From Olsenella_L kribbiana (GTDB lineage Bacteria > Actinomycetota > Coriobacteriia > Coriobacteriales > Atopobiaceae), in contig NZ_JAZGJP010000003.1 in assembly GCF_036408795.1 (NCBI RefSeq), positions 62,001-126,000 on the forward strand: a DNA stretch of 64,000 bases, read 5' to 3'. Positions 8,448-18,000 of the stretch are shown piece after piece. Position 1 is the stretch's first letter. Every line of letters starts with the position of its first letter. The notes below the pieces were generated by a model. It was not told where the DNA came from, made no database searches, and saw only the letters and a program-made list of their open reading frames with translations. The position numbers and the translations under genes were made by a program.

Positions 8448-9489
8448 GACGCCGCAGAAGCGAGGCTGCCTGCATGCTCCAGCAGATAGATCCCGAGAAA
8501 GGGATGCGCCAGCGCCACGCAGCCCGGGGAGGTCTCTTCCAGGAGCTGGCGTTCCTTGAGCCCATCTGCAGCAGAGACAGCCGCAGCTTCGTCCCCATGC
8601 AGCTCCGCTGCCACAGAGCCAAGCGCCTGCAGCTTTCTGCTCTTGGCCAGGACAGAGAGGAGTGCAGGATCAGGAACTGAGACACCCCCCAAGGAGCTTT
8701 CGTGACAGCCTTGTCTGCGCTTCTTGGACACAGCGCCGTGCGCATTCTGAAGTGATGCTCGTACCCGAAGGCAGGGATGCAAGGCTGTGCCAGATGCATT
8801 GGAGCAGGGCTGCATGTCCTTGTGCCTCATCCAGCAGCTGCGACAGCACTCCACCTTCGATTACAAGGCCAGCTGCCAAGAGCGCCTCTTCCAGGGCAGG
8901 CGCAGATTCGTCCTCAGGAATCACACGCAGATCTTCTGCCTTCGCACGCGAAAGAGAGCCCATGCCAGCGCCATCTGCACATGCAAGCATGCTCTCGCGT
9001 GTCCCTGCAGGGACGAGCGCTATGTCATGTCTCTTCCTGATCTCGTACTGCACACATTCAGCCAGAAGCGCAAGCTCGTCTTTCTTTGCTTTCCGCGCGT
9101 CATCCACCAGAAGCACGAGACCCCTGCCTCCGCCATTCAGATAGGCAGTGGTGCGCTCAAGCAGATGGCGGAGACGGAGGCCATCAGGCAGACATCCATC
9201 ATCCAAGCCCTCAGACAATGCAGCAAGTCCATCTACAGCATCCCTCAGAAGGCCTGTGCCGGAAATCTATATTGCCTGCCATCCTTCATCATCTTGCAAT
9301 CCGTGCCAGATCCCCCAGAAGCGTGGCCCTGCCAGAGCCAAGAGGTCCGGCCAGACGCATGAGACGGCCTGGAGCTCCTGGCCCTTCGCAGATTCCATCG
9401 AGGAAGTCGTCTCCTACGGACGCCCTCTCTGTGTGGAAGGCAGGAAGACGAGCAGCTGTCGCCTCTTCTGGAACAGGACCTGTCTTCAC
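8444..9489 (-). pseudogene. decayed AAA-type ATP-binding protein gene
   Basis: Three frames on the minus strand together give one recognisable protein. From a GTG at 9487-9489 (GGAGGGG upstream), frame one has a P-loop, GPLGSGRAT, where the Walker A lysine is arginine, then stops at 9289. A second frame, which has an in-frame TAG near 9274, gives ISGTGLLRDAVDG, then the Walker-B-like stretch GLVLLVDDARKAKKDELALL and an ATPase lid region. A third frame (below about 8690) gives a winged-helix-like C-terminus (LLSVLAKSRKLQALGSVAAEL...) ending at 8444. The family is the actinobacterial AAA ATPase with a C-terminal winged helix (sequences with a DELRELA-type core). At least two frameshifts, one nonsense codon and a ruined Walker A lysine argue for real decay rather than a single read error. 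Confidence 0.7.
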
Positions 9490-9700
9490 TATGGCGCACC
9501 CCTCCTTTGGCAGCCGCTGCCCCGAGCCTGCAGAATTCTCCCGTCATGGGCGGAAGAACCCGGCAGCCCAGAGTCTTCAGGGCATGGAAAGAGTCAAGCA
9601 GGACCAGCCGGGAAAGCCCCGCCGGCATCACGCCGATGCCTGCACCATTCTCGGCCAGATGGGCCAGAAAAAACGGCATATGCAGGGCAGTTCGCTCACG
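9490..9700 (-). pseudogene. possible LysR-type regulator remnant (C-terminal fragment)
   Basis: Just upstream of the decayed ATPase, one minus-strand frame reads LAENGAGIGVMPAGLSRL followed by a variable stretch. This resembles the end of a LysR effector-binding domain, where a GxGIGxMP-type turn is common. No intact N-terminal helix-turn-helix could be traced upstream (9700-10044), and neighbouring frames are interrupted. It is weak evidence, offered as a possible second fossil in the same region. The remaining 9700-10044 holds the AraC promoter and nothing else I can support. Confidence 0.25.
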
Positions 9701-10044
9701 GAAAGGCTCTGCAGATTCCAGACGGGACCTGCTCTCCCCCCATCCCGATCTGCAGGCGCCAGGCCTTCATGTGCGCAATCTCGCCCAAAGCATCCTTTCC
9801 GCCTGCAGTGTCTGTCGCCCGATATCGCCAGATAGCATGGCCTCAGGCAAGCCCGTCCTCGGCATGATGCAGATTCCCTATCTGCGCCTGCTTCCTCGCT
9901 TCATTGAAACGAAGGATATGCTGCACATATATACGGACCGACACTGCCAGCCAATGCTGTGTTTCGATATTTGCGCATGCCCATCCCCTGTCATGATAAG
10001 CTGTTCCGAGTAAGCCTTTGCGACGTCTTTTCCCAGGAGATGCC

Positions 10045-10920
10045 ATGCTCACCTACACCATGGATATCGAGAAGAGGAGCACCTGGTTCAGGTCCACGCC
10101 GAGCGAGACAGGCCGCTCCCTCCCTTTCTTCTGCACGGAGGCAGGCACGTTCTACGCACGCGAGCGCTTTGTGACGGAACGCTCCCACAAGGATGCCTAT
10201 CTTGTCTTCTATACGCTCGGAGGCGCAGGCATCATCGAGCAGGGAGGCCAGTCTGTGACGCTTGGCCAGAACCAGGCCCTCCTTATGGACTGCAGGGCAC
10301 CCCAGCGCTATGTCACCGATCCCGTACGCCACCACTGGTACCATCTCTGGGCCCATGTGAACGGCGCCGGTGCCGATGCCATCTCCCAGGCCATGGGGCT
10401 CCCGAAGCTCCAGCCGGTAAGCCTGCCCCTTGCAGACGTGAAGCCCATCTTCGAGACGATCTTCGAGAACATGAAGAAGGAAGGATATATAGAGTCCTTG
10501 ACTACATCGCTTGCCGTGGACAGGCTCCTGACCTCCATTGCGCTTGCTCCTGACTCGAGAGGATCCTTCGTCGAGTTCGATGCCGTATCGGTGGCGCGCC
10601 GCTACATGGAAGAGCACTACGCAGAGGACCTCCATGTGGACGATGTAGCCCGGGAGGCTGCCATCTCCACCTCGCAGCTGATCCGCCTCTTCAAGCGCCA
10701 GCTCGGAACGACCCCTCATAGCTACCTTCTGCGCTACCGCATCACGCAGGCAAAGGAGCTCCTTGCAGAGACGACGATACCCGTCGCCACGATTGCCCGC
10801 CAGGTAGGCTTTGCGAGCGAATCGAACTTCAGCTACCGCTTCGGCGAGATGTGCGGACAGAGCCCGAGCGCCTACCGCGCAGGCGCTCCCCGCCTCTACC
10901 GTGAAGTGCAGCCGGGGTAG
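10045..10920 (+). CDS. AraC-family transcriptional regulator
   Basis: A 291-residue DNA-binding regulator. Residues about 1-150 form an AraC-type cupin ligand-binding arm (GGAGIIEQGGQSVTLGQNQA, then HHWYHLWAHVNGAG). Residues about 185-285 contain the double helix-turn-helix: VDDVAREAAISTSQLIRLFK, then VATIARQVGFASESNFSYRF and the family signature GQSPSAYR. Arms of this kind usually bind a sugar or related small molecule. No sugar operon adjoins it, so the target is not evident. The start is the ATG with AGGAGA four bases upstream; a TTG at 10018 in the same frame is less likely. Confidence 0.9.
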   Translation: MLTYTMDIEKRSTWFRSTPSETGRSLPFFCTEAGTFYARERFVTERSHKDAYLVFYTLGGAGIIEQGGQSVTLGQNQALLMDCRAPQRYVTDPVRHHWYHLWAHVNGAGADAISQAMGLPKLQPVSLPLADVKPIFETIFENMKKEGYIESLTTSLAVDRLLTSIALAPDSRGSFVEFDAVSVARRYMEEHYAEDLHVDDVAREAAISTSQLIRLFKRQLGTTPHSYLLRYRITQAKELLAETTIPVATIARQVGFASESNFSYRFGEMCGQSPSAYRAGAPRLYREVQPG

Positions 10921-10936
10921 AGCAGCCGTATGTACC

Positions 10937-10963
10937 GGGCTGGCATCTGTACGATACCAGCCC
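10937..10963. terminator. hairpin between convergent AraC and esterase-like genes
   Basis: A 7-base stem GGGCTGG/CCAGCCC with a 13-base loop lies 16 bases after the AraC stop. There is no strong T run, so it may be a weak bidirectional terminator. Confidence 0.35.
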
Positions 10964-11023
10964 CTTCATGCAATCCAAGCCAACCAGTTCAGTTTTCCTA
11001 CCATGCCCGGTCCGGGAGCAGCG

Positions 11024-12253
11024 CTATGCCTTCTTCTGGGCAGCAGCTGCCTTGAGCGCCGCTTCTGCACGCGTCTTTGCATAGCGGGCACGCTCGAGCG
11101 CATCCTTCTGCGTCGCGACCGACTCCTTCGCGCGCCTCTTCTCCTCGATGGCAGATGCCTGGGCGGCCTTGGCCTCGCCCTCGATCCACTGGGCATCGGA
11201 GAGGGCATGGGCTGCCCTGTCCGCTTCGTCCTGCGCAGCGCGGGCACGGGCCTCTGCCTCCGCAAGCGCCTGTGCCGCTGCATCGCGCGCGCTCCAGAGC
11301 GCATTGGCGCTCTCCTGGAGCGCGCGTGCACGGTCTGCGCGCGCAGCGACATTGGCCTTTTCGGCGTCAAGCCGCTTCGAGGTGGCATCCGCATTTTCGG
11401 AGGCATTGTCGAGCCAGGCCTGCGCTCCGGCAAGGTCCTGCCTTCTTGCCTCGAAGACATCTTCTGCCTCGGAAGCTGCTATCTCTGCACGGGAGAGGAT
11501 GCCGCATCTCTTCCGTTCCTCGAGACCATCCCTGGAAAGAAGGCAGGGCACCATCTGGCGTGCCATCTCCTGCCACCACATCCAGCTGTGCGTGACATCC
11601 TCGCCCCAGTACTCGAATGTGGCGTCGATGCCCTGGTCTGCAAAGATCGCCTCGAGGGCATGCTGCGTCTTGACTCCGTCCTCGGATACATTCTGGCCTG
11701 ACACGAAGGCAAGATGGCGGGGAGCCAAAGACTTCTTCTGGGCCGCCGTCAGATGCTGTGCGATATCGACCGGCGAGAGCTGCTCCCATACATCGTCGAA
11801 GCTCTCCCCGACGATGTTTCTTGCATCATAGGTGCCCGACATCGCAAGGAGGCCGCCGAAGAGCTCAGGGTGCTGGAGCATTGCGATGGCGGCATTGAGG
11901 GCGCCGATGCCGGCGCCGGCAAGGATGGGAAGGCCCTGGTTCTTCGTACGCACAAACGGCACGAACTCCTGGCAGAGGAACTTGATGTAGGAAAGCGCCG
12001 CCTTCTTGCGGTAGCGTGCAGCGCCTTCTGCGAAGTACCAGCCGGAAGGGTCTGCCGAGTCGACGCAGAAGAGCTGTATCGTCCCGTCGTCGATGCGGTC
12101 GGAGAGCGTCTCGACCATGCCATGGTCGTTCCAGCTCGAACAGGAGCCATTGCCTTCCGGAAGCACGATGAGGGGCGCTCCGCCCGCTCCATAGACCTCA
12201 ACATCGAAATCCCTGTCCATCGCGTCGCTGTGGACGGTAAAGTCCTCTTCCAT
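11024..12253 (-). CDS. esterase-fold protein lacking the nucleophile serine, with Ala-rich coiled-coil tail
   Basis: A 409-residue protein. Residues about 1-245 match the family of small esterase-like proteins with a core of the type VFSIDT...FGCSLGATHA...YWGYDVNHDWDWW (alpha/beta-hydrolase fold). Here the elbow reads LAGAGIGALNA: the serine position of G-x-S-x-G is Gly115, while the histidine region EDVTHSWMWW (His222) remains. Residues about 250-409 are an Ala/Arg/Glu-rich heptad-like region, very probably a long coiled coil not normally part of this family. The protein is therefore likely a non-catalytic binding or scaffold protein, or uses another nucleophile; that is inference. The start ATG has GAGGAGG upstream. 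It is transcribed divergently from the acetyltransferase. Confidence 0.7.
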   Translation of the reverse strand: MEEDFTVHSDAMDRDFDVEVYGAGGAPLIVLPEGNGSCSSWNDHGMVETLSDRIDDGTIQLFCVDSADPSGWYFAEGAARYRKKAALSYIKFLCQEFVPFVRTKNQGLPILAGAGIGALNAAIAMLQHPELFGGLLAMSGTYDARNIVGESFDDVWEQLSPVDIAQHLTAAQKKSLAPRHLAFVSGQNVSEDGVKTQHALEAIFADQGIDATFEYWGEDVTHSWMWWQEMARQMVPCLLSRDGLEERKRCGILSRAEIAASEAEDVFEARRQDLAGAQAWLDNASENADATSKRLDAEKANVAARADRARALQESANALWSARDAAAQALAEAEARARAAQDEADRAAHALSDAQWIEGEAKAAQASAIEEKRRAKESVATQKDALERARYAKTRAEAALKAAAAQKKA

Positions 12254-12437
12254 GGCAGGCCTCCTCGGAAGCGAATGCGCCGAAGCACGTCTCGTGTCTC
12301 GTATACCCCTTCAGCATTTGTACCACAACGCCTCTCGGCAAATGCAGCAACGTAACAAGCCTGCGGCAACTCATGCCGAAAGGTCCCTCCTGCCATAGAC
12401 TGTCTATGAACCGACTTCTCGAAACCTGGGAGCTTCC

Positions 12438-13019
12438 ATGTCCGAACAAGGCATCCTCATCCGCCCTGCCATCCCCGACGACGCAGCAGCGCTTGCCGCC
12501 ATCTACCGTCCCTACGTGGAGGGAACAGCGATAACGTTCGAATATGAGGCTCCCTCAGCCGAGGAGTTCAGTTCCCGCATTGCCCATACGCTCGAGCGCT
12601 ACCCCTACCTTGTGGCAGCAGGCGCAGAAGAGCCCGGCCATCTTCTGGGCTATGCCTATGCGGGCGTCTATCATGGACGCGCCGCCTACTCCTGGTCTGT
12701 GGAGACCTCGATCTATGTAGACGAGGCCCAACACGCAAAAGGCATCGGCAGGGCGCTTTATGCCGGGCTCGAAGAGAAACTTTCCCAGATGGGCATCCAG
12801 AACATGTACGCCTGCATCACGGCGCTTCCTGAAGACCGGACCGAGGACCCCTATCTCACCGATGCGAGCATCCGCTTCCACGAGAGGCTGGGGTATGCGC
12901 TCTGTGCCCGCTTCGCAAGATGCGGCTACAAGTTCGGCCAGTGGTACGACGTGGTGTGGATGGAGCGCATGATCGGCACGCACCCGACACCGGCGCCTGC
13001 ACTTCCCTGGATGTCCTAG
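12438..13019 (+). CDS. GNAT-family N-acetyltransferase (phosphinothricin-acetyltransferase-like)
   Basis: A 193-residue acetyl-CoA-dependent acetyltransferase. The N-terminus IRPAIPDDAAALAAIYRPYV and EGTAITFEYEAP match the Pat/YwnH-like subgroup. SIYVDEAQHAKGIGRALYAGL is the acetyl-CoA loop (R/Q-x-x-G-x-G/A type), and RFHERLGYALCARF is the usual C-terminal strand-loop. Relatives acetylate methionine sulfone, methionine sulfoximine or phosphinothricin; the real substrate here is unknown. The ATG has GGGAG at the expected distance. It is divergent from the esterase-like gene with a 184-base shared promoter region. Confidence 0.85.
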   Translation: MSEQGILIRPAIPDDAAALAAIYRPYVEGTAITFEYEAPSAEEFSSRIAHTLERYPYLVAAGAEEPGHLLGYAYAGVYHGRAAYSWSVETSIYVDEAQHAKGIGRALYAGLEEKLSQMGIQNMYACITALPEDRTEDPYLTDASIRFHERLGYALCARFARCGYKFGQWYDVVWMERMIGTHPTPAPALPWMS

Positions 13020-13157
13020 GCACCGGACAGCGCTTTCCGGTGCCACGTATGGGTCTGTGCCGATAGCGCAGATCTCGAGAGAGACCCCAGAGCCTTGGCA
13101 AGGACGCCGGAACAGCACAGAAGCGCCGCACCCCATTTTCAGGACACGGCGCTTCTG
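13019..13157. terminator. two hairpins between convergent acetyltransferase and aminotransferase genes
   Basis: A 9-base stem GGCACCGGA/TCCGGTGCC at 13019-13044 and an 11-base stem at 13118-13128/13147-13157 (CAGAAGCGCCG/CGGCGCTTCTG) lie between convergent stops. Neither has a good T run; together they probably end transcription from both sides. Confidence 0.45.
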
Positions 13158-13183
13158 GACATCTCTGGGATCTGCGAATCCTC

Positions 13184-14716
13184 CTACTGGTGGTAGTAGC
13201 TCAGGAAGTCGGCAAGCTTGTTCATGGCCTCGCGCAAGGTCTCGATGCGCGGCAGATAGACGATGCGGAAATATCCCGGCGTCTCCCAGTTGAAGCCCTT
13301 GCCGTGGACGATCAGCACCTTCTTCTGGCGCAGCAGGTCGAGCGCGAACTTCTCATCGTCGGTGATATGGAACTTCTTCGGATCGAGCTTCGGGAAGATG
13401 TAGAAGGCAGCATCCGGCTTCACGGCCTCGACGCCGTCGATGCTCTTGAGGGCGTCGTAGACGAAGTTCCTCTGCTCATAGACACGGCCGCCCGGCACGA
13501 TGTAGTCGTTCACGGACTGGTGCCCGCCGAGGGCGGTCTGGACGATGGACTGAGCCGGCACATTGGAGCACAGGCGCATGTTCGAAAGCATGTTGATGCC
13601 CATCATGAAGTCGCGTGCGCAGTCCTTGTTGCCCGACATCGTCATCCATCCAATACGATACCCGGCGATCATGTGGGACTTCGAGAGGCCGGAGTAGGTG
13701 ATGCAGAACAGGTCCGGCGCCAGGCTTGCGATGGAAACGTGTGTCTTGCCGTCCATGACAAGGCGGTCATAGATCTCGTCGGAGAGAATCATGAGCTGAT
13801 GCTCGCGTGCGACCTCGACAATCTCTTCCAGGACCTCCTTCGGATAGAGGACGCCGGTGGGGTTGTTCGGATTGATGATGACAATGGCCTTCGTGCGCGG
13901 CGTGACCTTCTTCCTGATGTCCTCGATGTCAGGATACCAATGGGCCTTCTCGTCGCAGAGATAGTGCACGACATGGCCGCCTGCAAGCGTGGCGCATGCC
14001 GTCCAGAGCGGGTAGTCGGGGCTCGGGATCAAGATCTCGTCCCCGTCATCGAGCAGCGCCTGCATCGTGAGGTTGATGAGCTCGGAGACGCCGTTGCCGG
14101 TATAGATATCGTTCATCTCGACATTGGGCAGGCCTTTGAGCTGGTCATACTGCATGATGGCCTTGCGGGCGCTGAAGAGGCCGCGGCTGGCAGAATATCC
14201 CTCGCATTCCGTGAGCTGGCGGCTCATATCGTAGACGACCTCGTCCGGCGTGCGGAAGCCGAAGGGAGCAGGGTTGCCGATGTTGAGCTTCAGGACATGG
14301 GTGCCCGCCTCCTCCATGCGGTTGGCTTCGTCGACCACGGGGCCACGCACGTCGTAGAGGACATTGTCGAGCTTGTGGGACTTCGTGAATTCGCGCATCG
14401 GACGTCCTTCCGGAATTGTCGTGCTCTTCTGGTCTGTGCTGGGTTCAGGTGCCTTCTGTGCTGCTGCAGGATCGGAGGCTTCCGTTCCTCCAAGCCATGC
14501 AGACGGCACATCAAGTGCTTGGGCAAGGAAATCGAGCATCTCGGGACGCGGGTAGGTCTTTCCTCCTACATATTGGCTGAGCTTGCTCTTGCCGAGCTTC
14601 ACGCCGGCATCCTCTGCCATATGGATGAGGTCGACCTGCTTGAGGTGGCGCTCCTGCATCGCATCTTCCAGACGCCGGGCAAAGGCCTGGGGCTCCGCTG
14701 CAGTCCTGCTTTCCAT
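13184..14716 (-). CDS. XRE-type HTH domain fused to class I aminotransferase (AlaA/AlaC-like)
   Basis: A 510-residue fusion. Residues about 10-75 are a Cro/C1-type helix-turn-helix (FARRLEDAMQERHLKQVDLI, then LSQYVGGKTYPRPEMLDFLA), followed by a 30-residue linker. Residues about 107-510 are a complete fold-type I PLP aminotransferase starting MREFTKSHKLDNVLYDVRGP, with NPNNPTG (substrate/PLP contact), DEIYDRL, the Schiff-base Lys346 in SGLSKSHMIAGYRIGW, and the arginine in the C-terminal FRIVYLP region. The enzyme part resembles E. coli AlaA (glutamate-pyruvate aminotransferase). The layout mirrors MocR regulators but with an XRE rather than a GntR head. It is transcribed alone, and its upstream region carries five GTTCAA boxes, so autoregulation is likely. 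It could be enzyme, sensor or both. Confidence 0.9.
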   Translation of the reverse strand: MESRTAAEPQAFARRLEDAMQERHLKQVDLIHMAEDAGVKLGKSKLSQYVGGKTYPRPEMLDFLAQALDVPSAWLGGTEASDPAAAQKAPEPSTDQKSTTIPEGRPMREFTKSHKLDNVLYDVRGPVVDEANRMEEAGTHVLKLNIGNPAPFGFRTPDEVVYDMSRQLTECEGYSASRGLFSARKAIMQYDQLKGLPNVEMNDIYTGNGVSELINLTMQALLDDGDEILIPSPDYPLWTACATLAGGHVVHYLCDEKAHWYPDIEDIRKKVTPRTKAIVIINPNNPTGVLYPKEVLEEIVEVAREHQLMILSDEIYDRLVMDGKTHVSIASLAPDLFCITYSGLSKSHMIAGYRIGWMTMSGNKDCARDFMMGINMLSNMRLCSNVPAQSIVQTALGGHQSVNDYIVPGGRVYEQRNFVYDALKSIDGVEAVKPDAAFYIFPKLDPKKFHITDDEKFALDLLRQKKVLIVHGKGFNWETPGYFRIVYLPRIETLREAMNKLADFLSYYHQ

Positions 14717-14744
14717 GCGCGCTCCTTCCCTGCATGCGCAACAA

Positions 14745-14855
14745 GTTCAATTTTATGAGAAGTTCAATTCATCTGCTGCCGTATGTTCAATGCAAGTGGC
14801 AGCATAGCACAGCTTGTATGCACCAATCGTTGAACTTTCCAGGAAGTAGGTTCAA
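14745..14855. promoter_or_regulatory. five-copy GTTCAA operator array upstream of HTH-aminotransferase
   Basis: GTTCAA occurs at 14745-14750, 14762-14767, 14785-14790 and 14850-14855, and inverted (TTGAAC) at 14830-14835. Context extends the box to roughly AAGTTCAATT. The first copy is 28 bases upstream of the aminotransferase start, and the array reaches towards the purL upstream region. Five copies in 111 bases of a GC-rich genome is far above chance. The obvious binder is the XRE domain encoded next to it, an inference. Confidence 0.6.
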
Positions 14856-15093
14856 TTCACAGCAGCTGCCTGCAGACGGTCCCTCTTGAGGCCCTTTCCC
14901 TGCTTCCGGAAAGCGGGTGGAAACAGAACGCCGGCTGCCTGCACGGGACCCACCCCTGCTCTGGACACCCATCCCTTCCGTATGCGGTATTTGCAGGGAG
15001 TGTTATCAGCAGGCAAACAGGTGGGCTCTCCTCCCCTGGCCGAGACGTAGAATTGAGCTGTACGTGCCACCACACCCCCGGGAAGGTAGGACC

Positions 15094-18000
15094 ATGGTCC
15101 AGCGCATCTACGTGGAGAAGAAGGACGGCTACAACGGAGAGGCAAAAGACCTTTCCCATGAGCTGAGGCACATGCTCGGCATTGCCGGCCTCGAAAAGCT
15201 CCGCATCATCAACCGCTACGACGTCGAAGGCATCACGGACGCACTCTTCCACGAGTGCATCCCGACCGTCTTCAGCGAGCCGCAGGTGGACGACACCAGC
15301 CTCGAGGAGATGCCTCCGGTCGCAGAAGGCTCCTATGTCTTCGCCGTCGAGTCGCTCCCCGGCCAGTTCGACCAGCGTGCAGACTCTGCAAGCGAGTGCG
15401 TGCAGCTCATCTCGAAGGGCGAGCGCCCCCTTGTCCGCTCTGCCAAGGTCTATGTGCTTGAAGGCAAGCTCTCGGATGACGATATCGCCCAGATCAAGAG
15501 CTATGTGATCAACCCGGTCGAGGCCCGCGAGGCATCGCTCGAGAAGAAGGCGACGCTCAAGACCGAGTATCCGAAGCCGAAGATGGTGGAGAAGCTCGAA
15601 GGCTTCCTCGACCTCGACGAGAAGGGTCTTCAGGCCTTCATCGACGAGCGTGGCCTTGCCATGGACCTCGCCGACATCAAGTTCTGCCAGCGCTACTTTG
15701 CAAGCGAAGGCCGCGTGCCGACCATCACCGAGATCAAGATGATCGACACCTACTGGTCCGACCACTGCCGCCACACGACATTCGGCACGAACCTCGACGA
15801 TATGGAGATCGACGACGAGGTCGTGAAGCAGGCCTTCCAGCGCTACCTTGACGCCCGCCACGAGCTTGGCCGCGACAAGAAGCCGCTCTGCCTCATGGAC
15901 ATGGGCACGATCGGTGCCAAGTATCTGAAGCACAAAGGAATACTTACGACCCTCGATGAGTCCGAAGAGATCAATGCCTGCACCGTCAAGTGCACGGTCG
16001 ATGTGGACGGCAAGCCCGAGGACTGGCTCTTCCTCTTCAAGAACGAGACACACAACCACCCGACCGAGATCGAGCCGTTCGGCGGAGCTGCCACCTGCAT
16101 CGGCGGCGCCATCAGAGACCCGCTTTCCGGCCGCTCCTATGTCTATCAGGCCATGCGCGTGACCGGCGCAGGCGACCCGACGCAGCCGGTATCCGAGACG
16201 CTCGAGGGCAAGCTTCCGCAGCGCAAGATCTGCCGCACGGCTGCAGCAGGCTATTCCTCCTACGGCAACCAGATCGGCCTTGCAACCGGCCAGGTCTCCG
16301 AGCTCTATCATCCAGGCTATGTGGCAAAGCGCATGGAGATCGGCGCTGTCGTCGGTGCCACGCCCGCTGACCATGTCCGCCGCGAGTGCCCGGCTCCGGG
16401 AGACAAGATCGTCCTCCTCGGCGGCCGCACGGGACGAGACGGCATCGGCGGTGCCACCGGCTCCTCCAAGGCTCACAATGTGGAGTCCCTGGCCCAGGAT
16501 GGTGCCGAGGTCCAGAAGGGCAATGCTCCTGTCGAGCGCAAGCTCCAGCGCCTCTTCCGCAGAAAGGACGCCTGCCGCCTCATCAAGCGCTGCAACGACT
16601 TCGGCGCAGGCGGCGTCTCTGTCGCTATCGGCGAGCTTGCAGATGGGCTCTTCATCGACCTCAACCGCGTCCCGAAGAAGTATGAAGGCTTGGACGGCAC
16701 CGAGCTTGCCATCTCCGAGTCCCAGGAGCGCATGGCTGTTGCCCTGGCGCCTGAGGATGTCGACGAGTTCCTGAAGATTGCCCACGAGGAGAACCTCGAG
16801 GCCACGGTCGTTGCCCGCGTGACCGAAGAGAAACGCCTGCGCATGGTCTGGGACGGCGAGACCATCGTCGATGTCTCCCGCGAGTTCCTGAGCTCGAACG
16901 GCGCCCCGAAGCACCAGAAGGTGCATGTGGAGGCCCAGAAGCCCTACATGCATGACTGGGACGGCACGACCTTCGGCCAGAAGATGGACTCCCTTGTCCG
17001 CGACCTCAATGTCGCTTCGAACAAGGGCCTTTCCGAGCGCTTCGACTCCACGATCGGCGCCTCGACCGTGCTCATGCCATTCGGCGGCAAGACCCAGCTC
17101 ACGCCTGCCGAGGCCATGGTCGCAAAGCTCCCCGTCATGGGCGAGACGACGACCTGCTCGGGCATGGCATGGGGCTTCAACCCCTACCTCATGAGCGCAG
17201 ATCAGTTCCGCGGCGCCTATCTCTCCGTCGTCGAGTCTGTCGCAAAGATGGTGGCCACGGGCTTTGCCCACAAGGACCTCTACCTGACGTTCCAGGAATA
17301 CTTCGAGAAGCTCCGCGACGTGCCTGAGCGCTGGGGCAAGCCGACAGCAGCCCTTCTCGGCTCGCTCATGGCGCAGATGGATCTGGGCCTTGCCTCGATC
17401 GGCGGCAAGGACTCGATGTCTGGCTCCTTCGAGGACCTCGACGTGCCGCCTACCCTTGTCTCCTTCGCGACAGGCTTGGGCACGATCGACACAATCGTCT
17501 CTCCCGAGTTCAAGCACGCAGGCTCTCGCGTCATCGCTGTCGTCCCTGCCTACCACGAGGATGGCCTTGTGCCCGAGGCAGACTCCTTCCTTGCTGCCTC
17601 CTCCTTCGTGGAGAAGCTCATTGCCGACAAGGACGCCGTCGCTGTCTCGACGCCGGGCTATGGCTGCGTGGCCGAAGCCCTCTTCAAGATGTGCCTGGGC
17701 AACCAGATCGGCGTCGATGTTGCTGATACCTATACGGTCGAGAGCCTCTTCACGCCTGCCTATGGCTCCTATATCGTCGAGCTTGCAGACGGCTGCATCG
17801 TGCCAAAGGCACCCGAGAATGTCTCTGTCGCTCCCTTGGGCGAGACGGCCGCTGACTACCATATCCGTGCCTGCGGCGAGACCCTGGCCGGCGCCACGCT
17901 CCAGGAGGCCTGGGAGCACGGCATCGAGGATGTCTATCCGTACCGCGGCGTCGCTGAAGGGCCAGCTCTCGAGAAGCTTGCCTGGAAGGCAGAGGAGCAC

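Noticed and set aside
13190..14758. Long plus-strand open frame opposite the HTH-aminotransferase
   Set aside because: Antisense shadow; the minus-strand protein has a complete fold and PLP site.
14860..15093. Purine or other riboswitch upstream of purL
   Set aside because: None of the conserved purine aptamer bases are present, and no terminator/antiterminator pair was seen.
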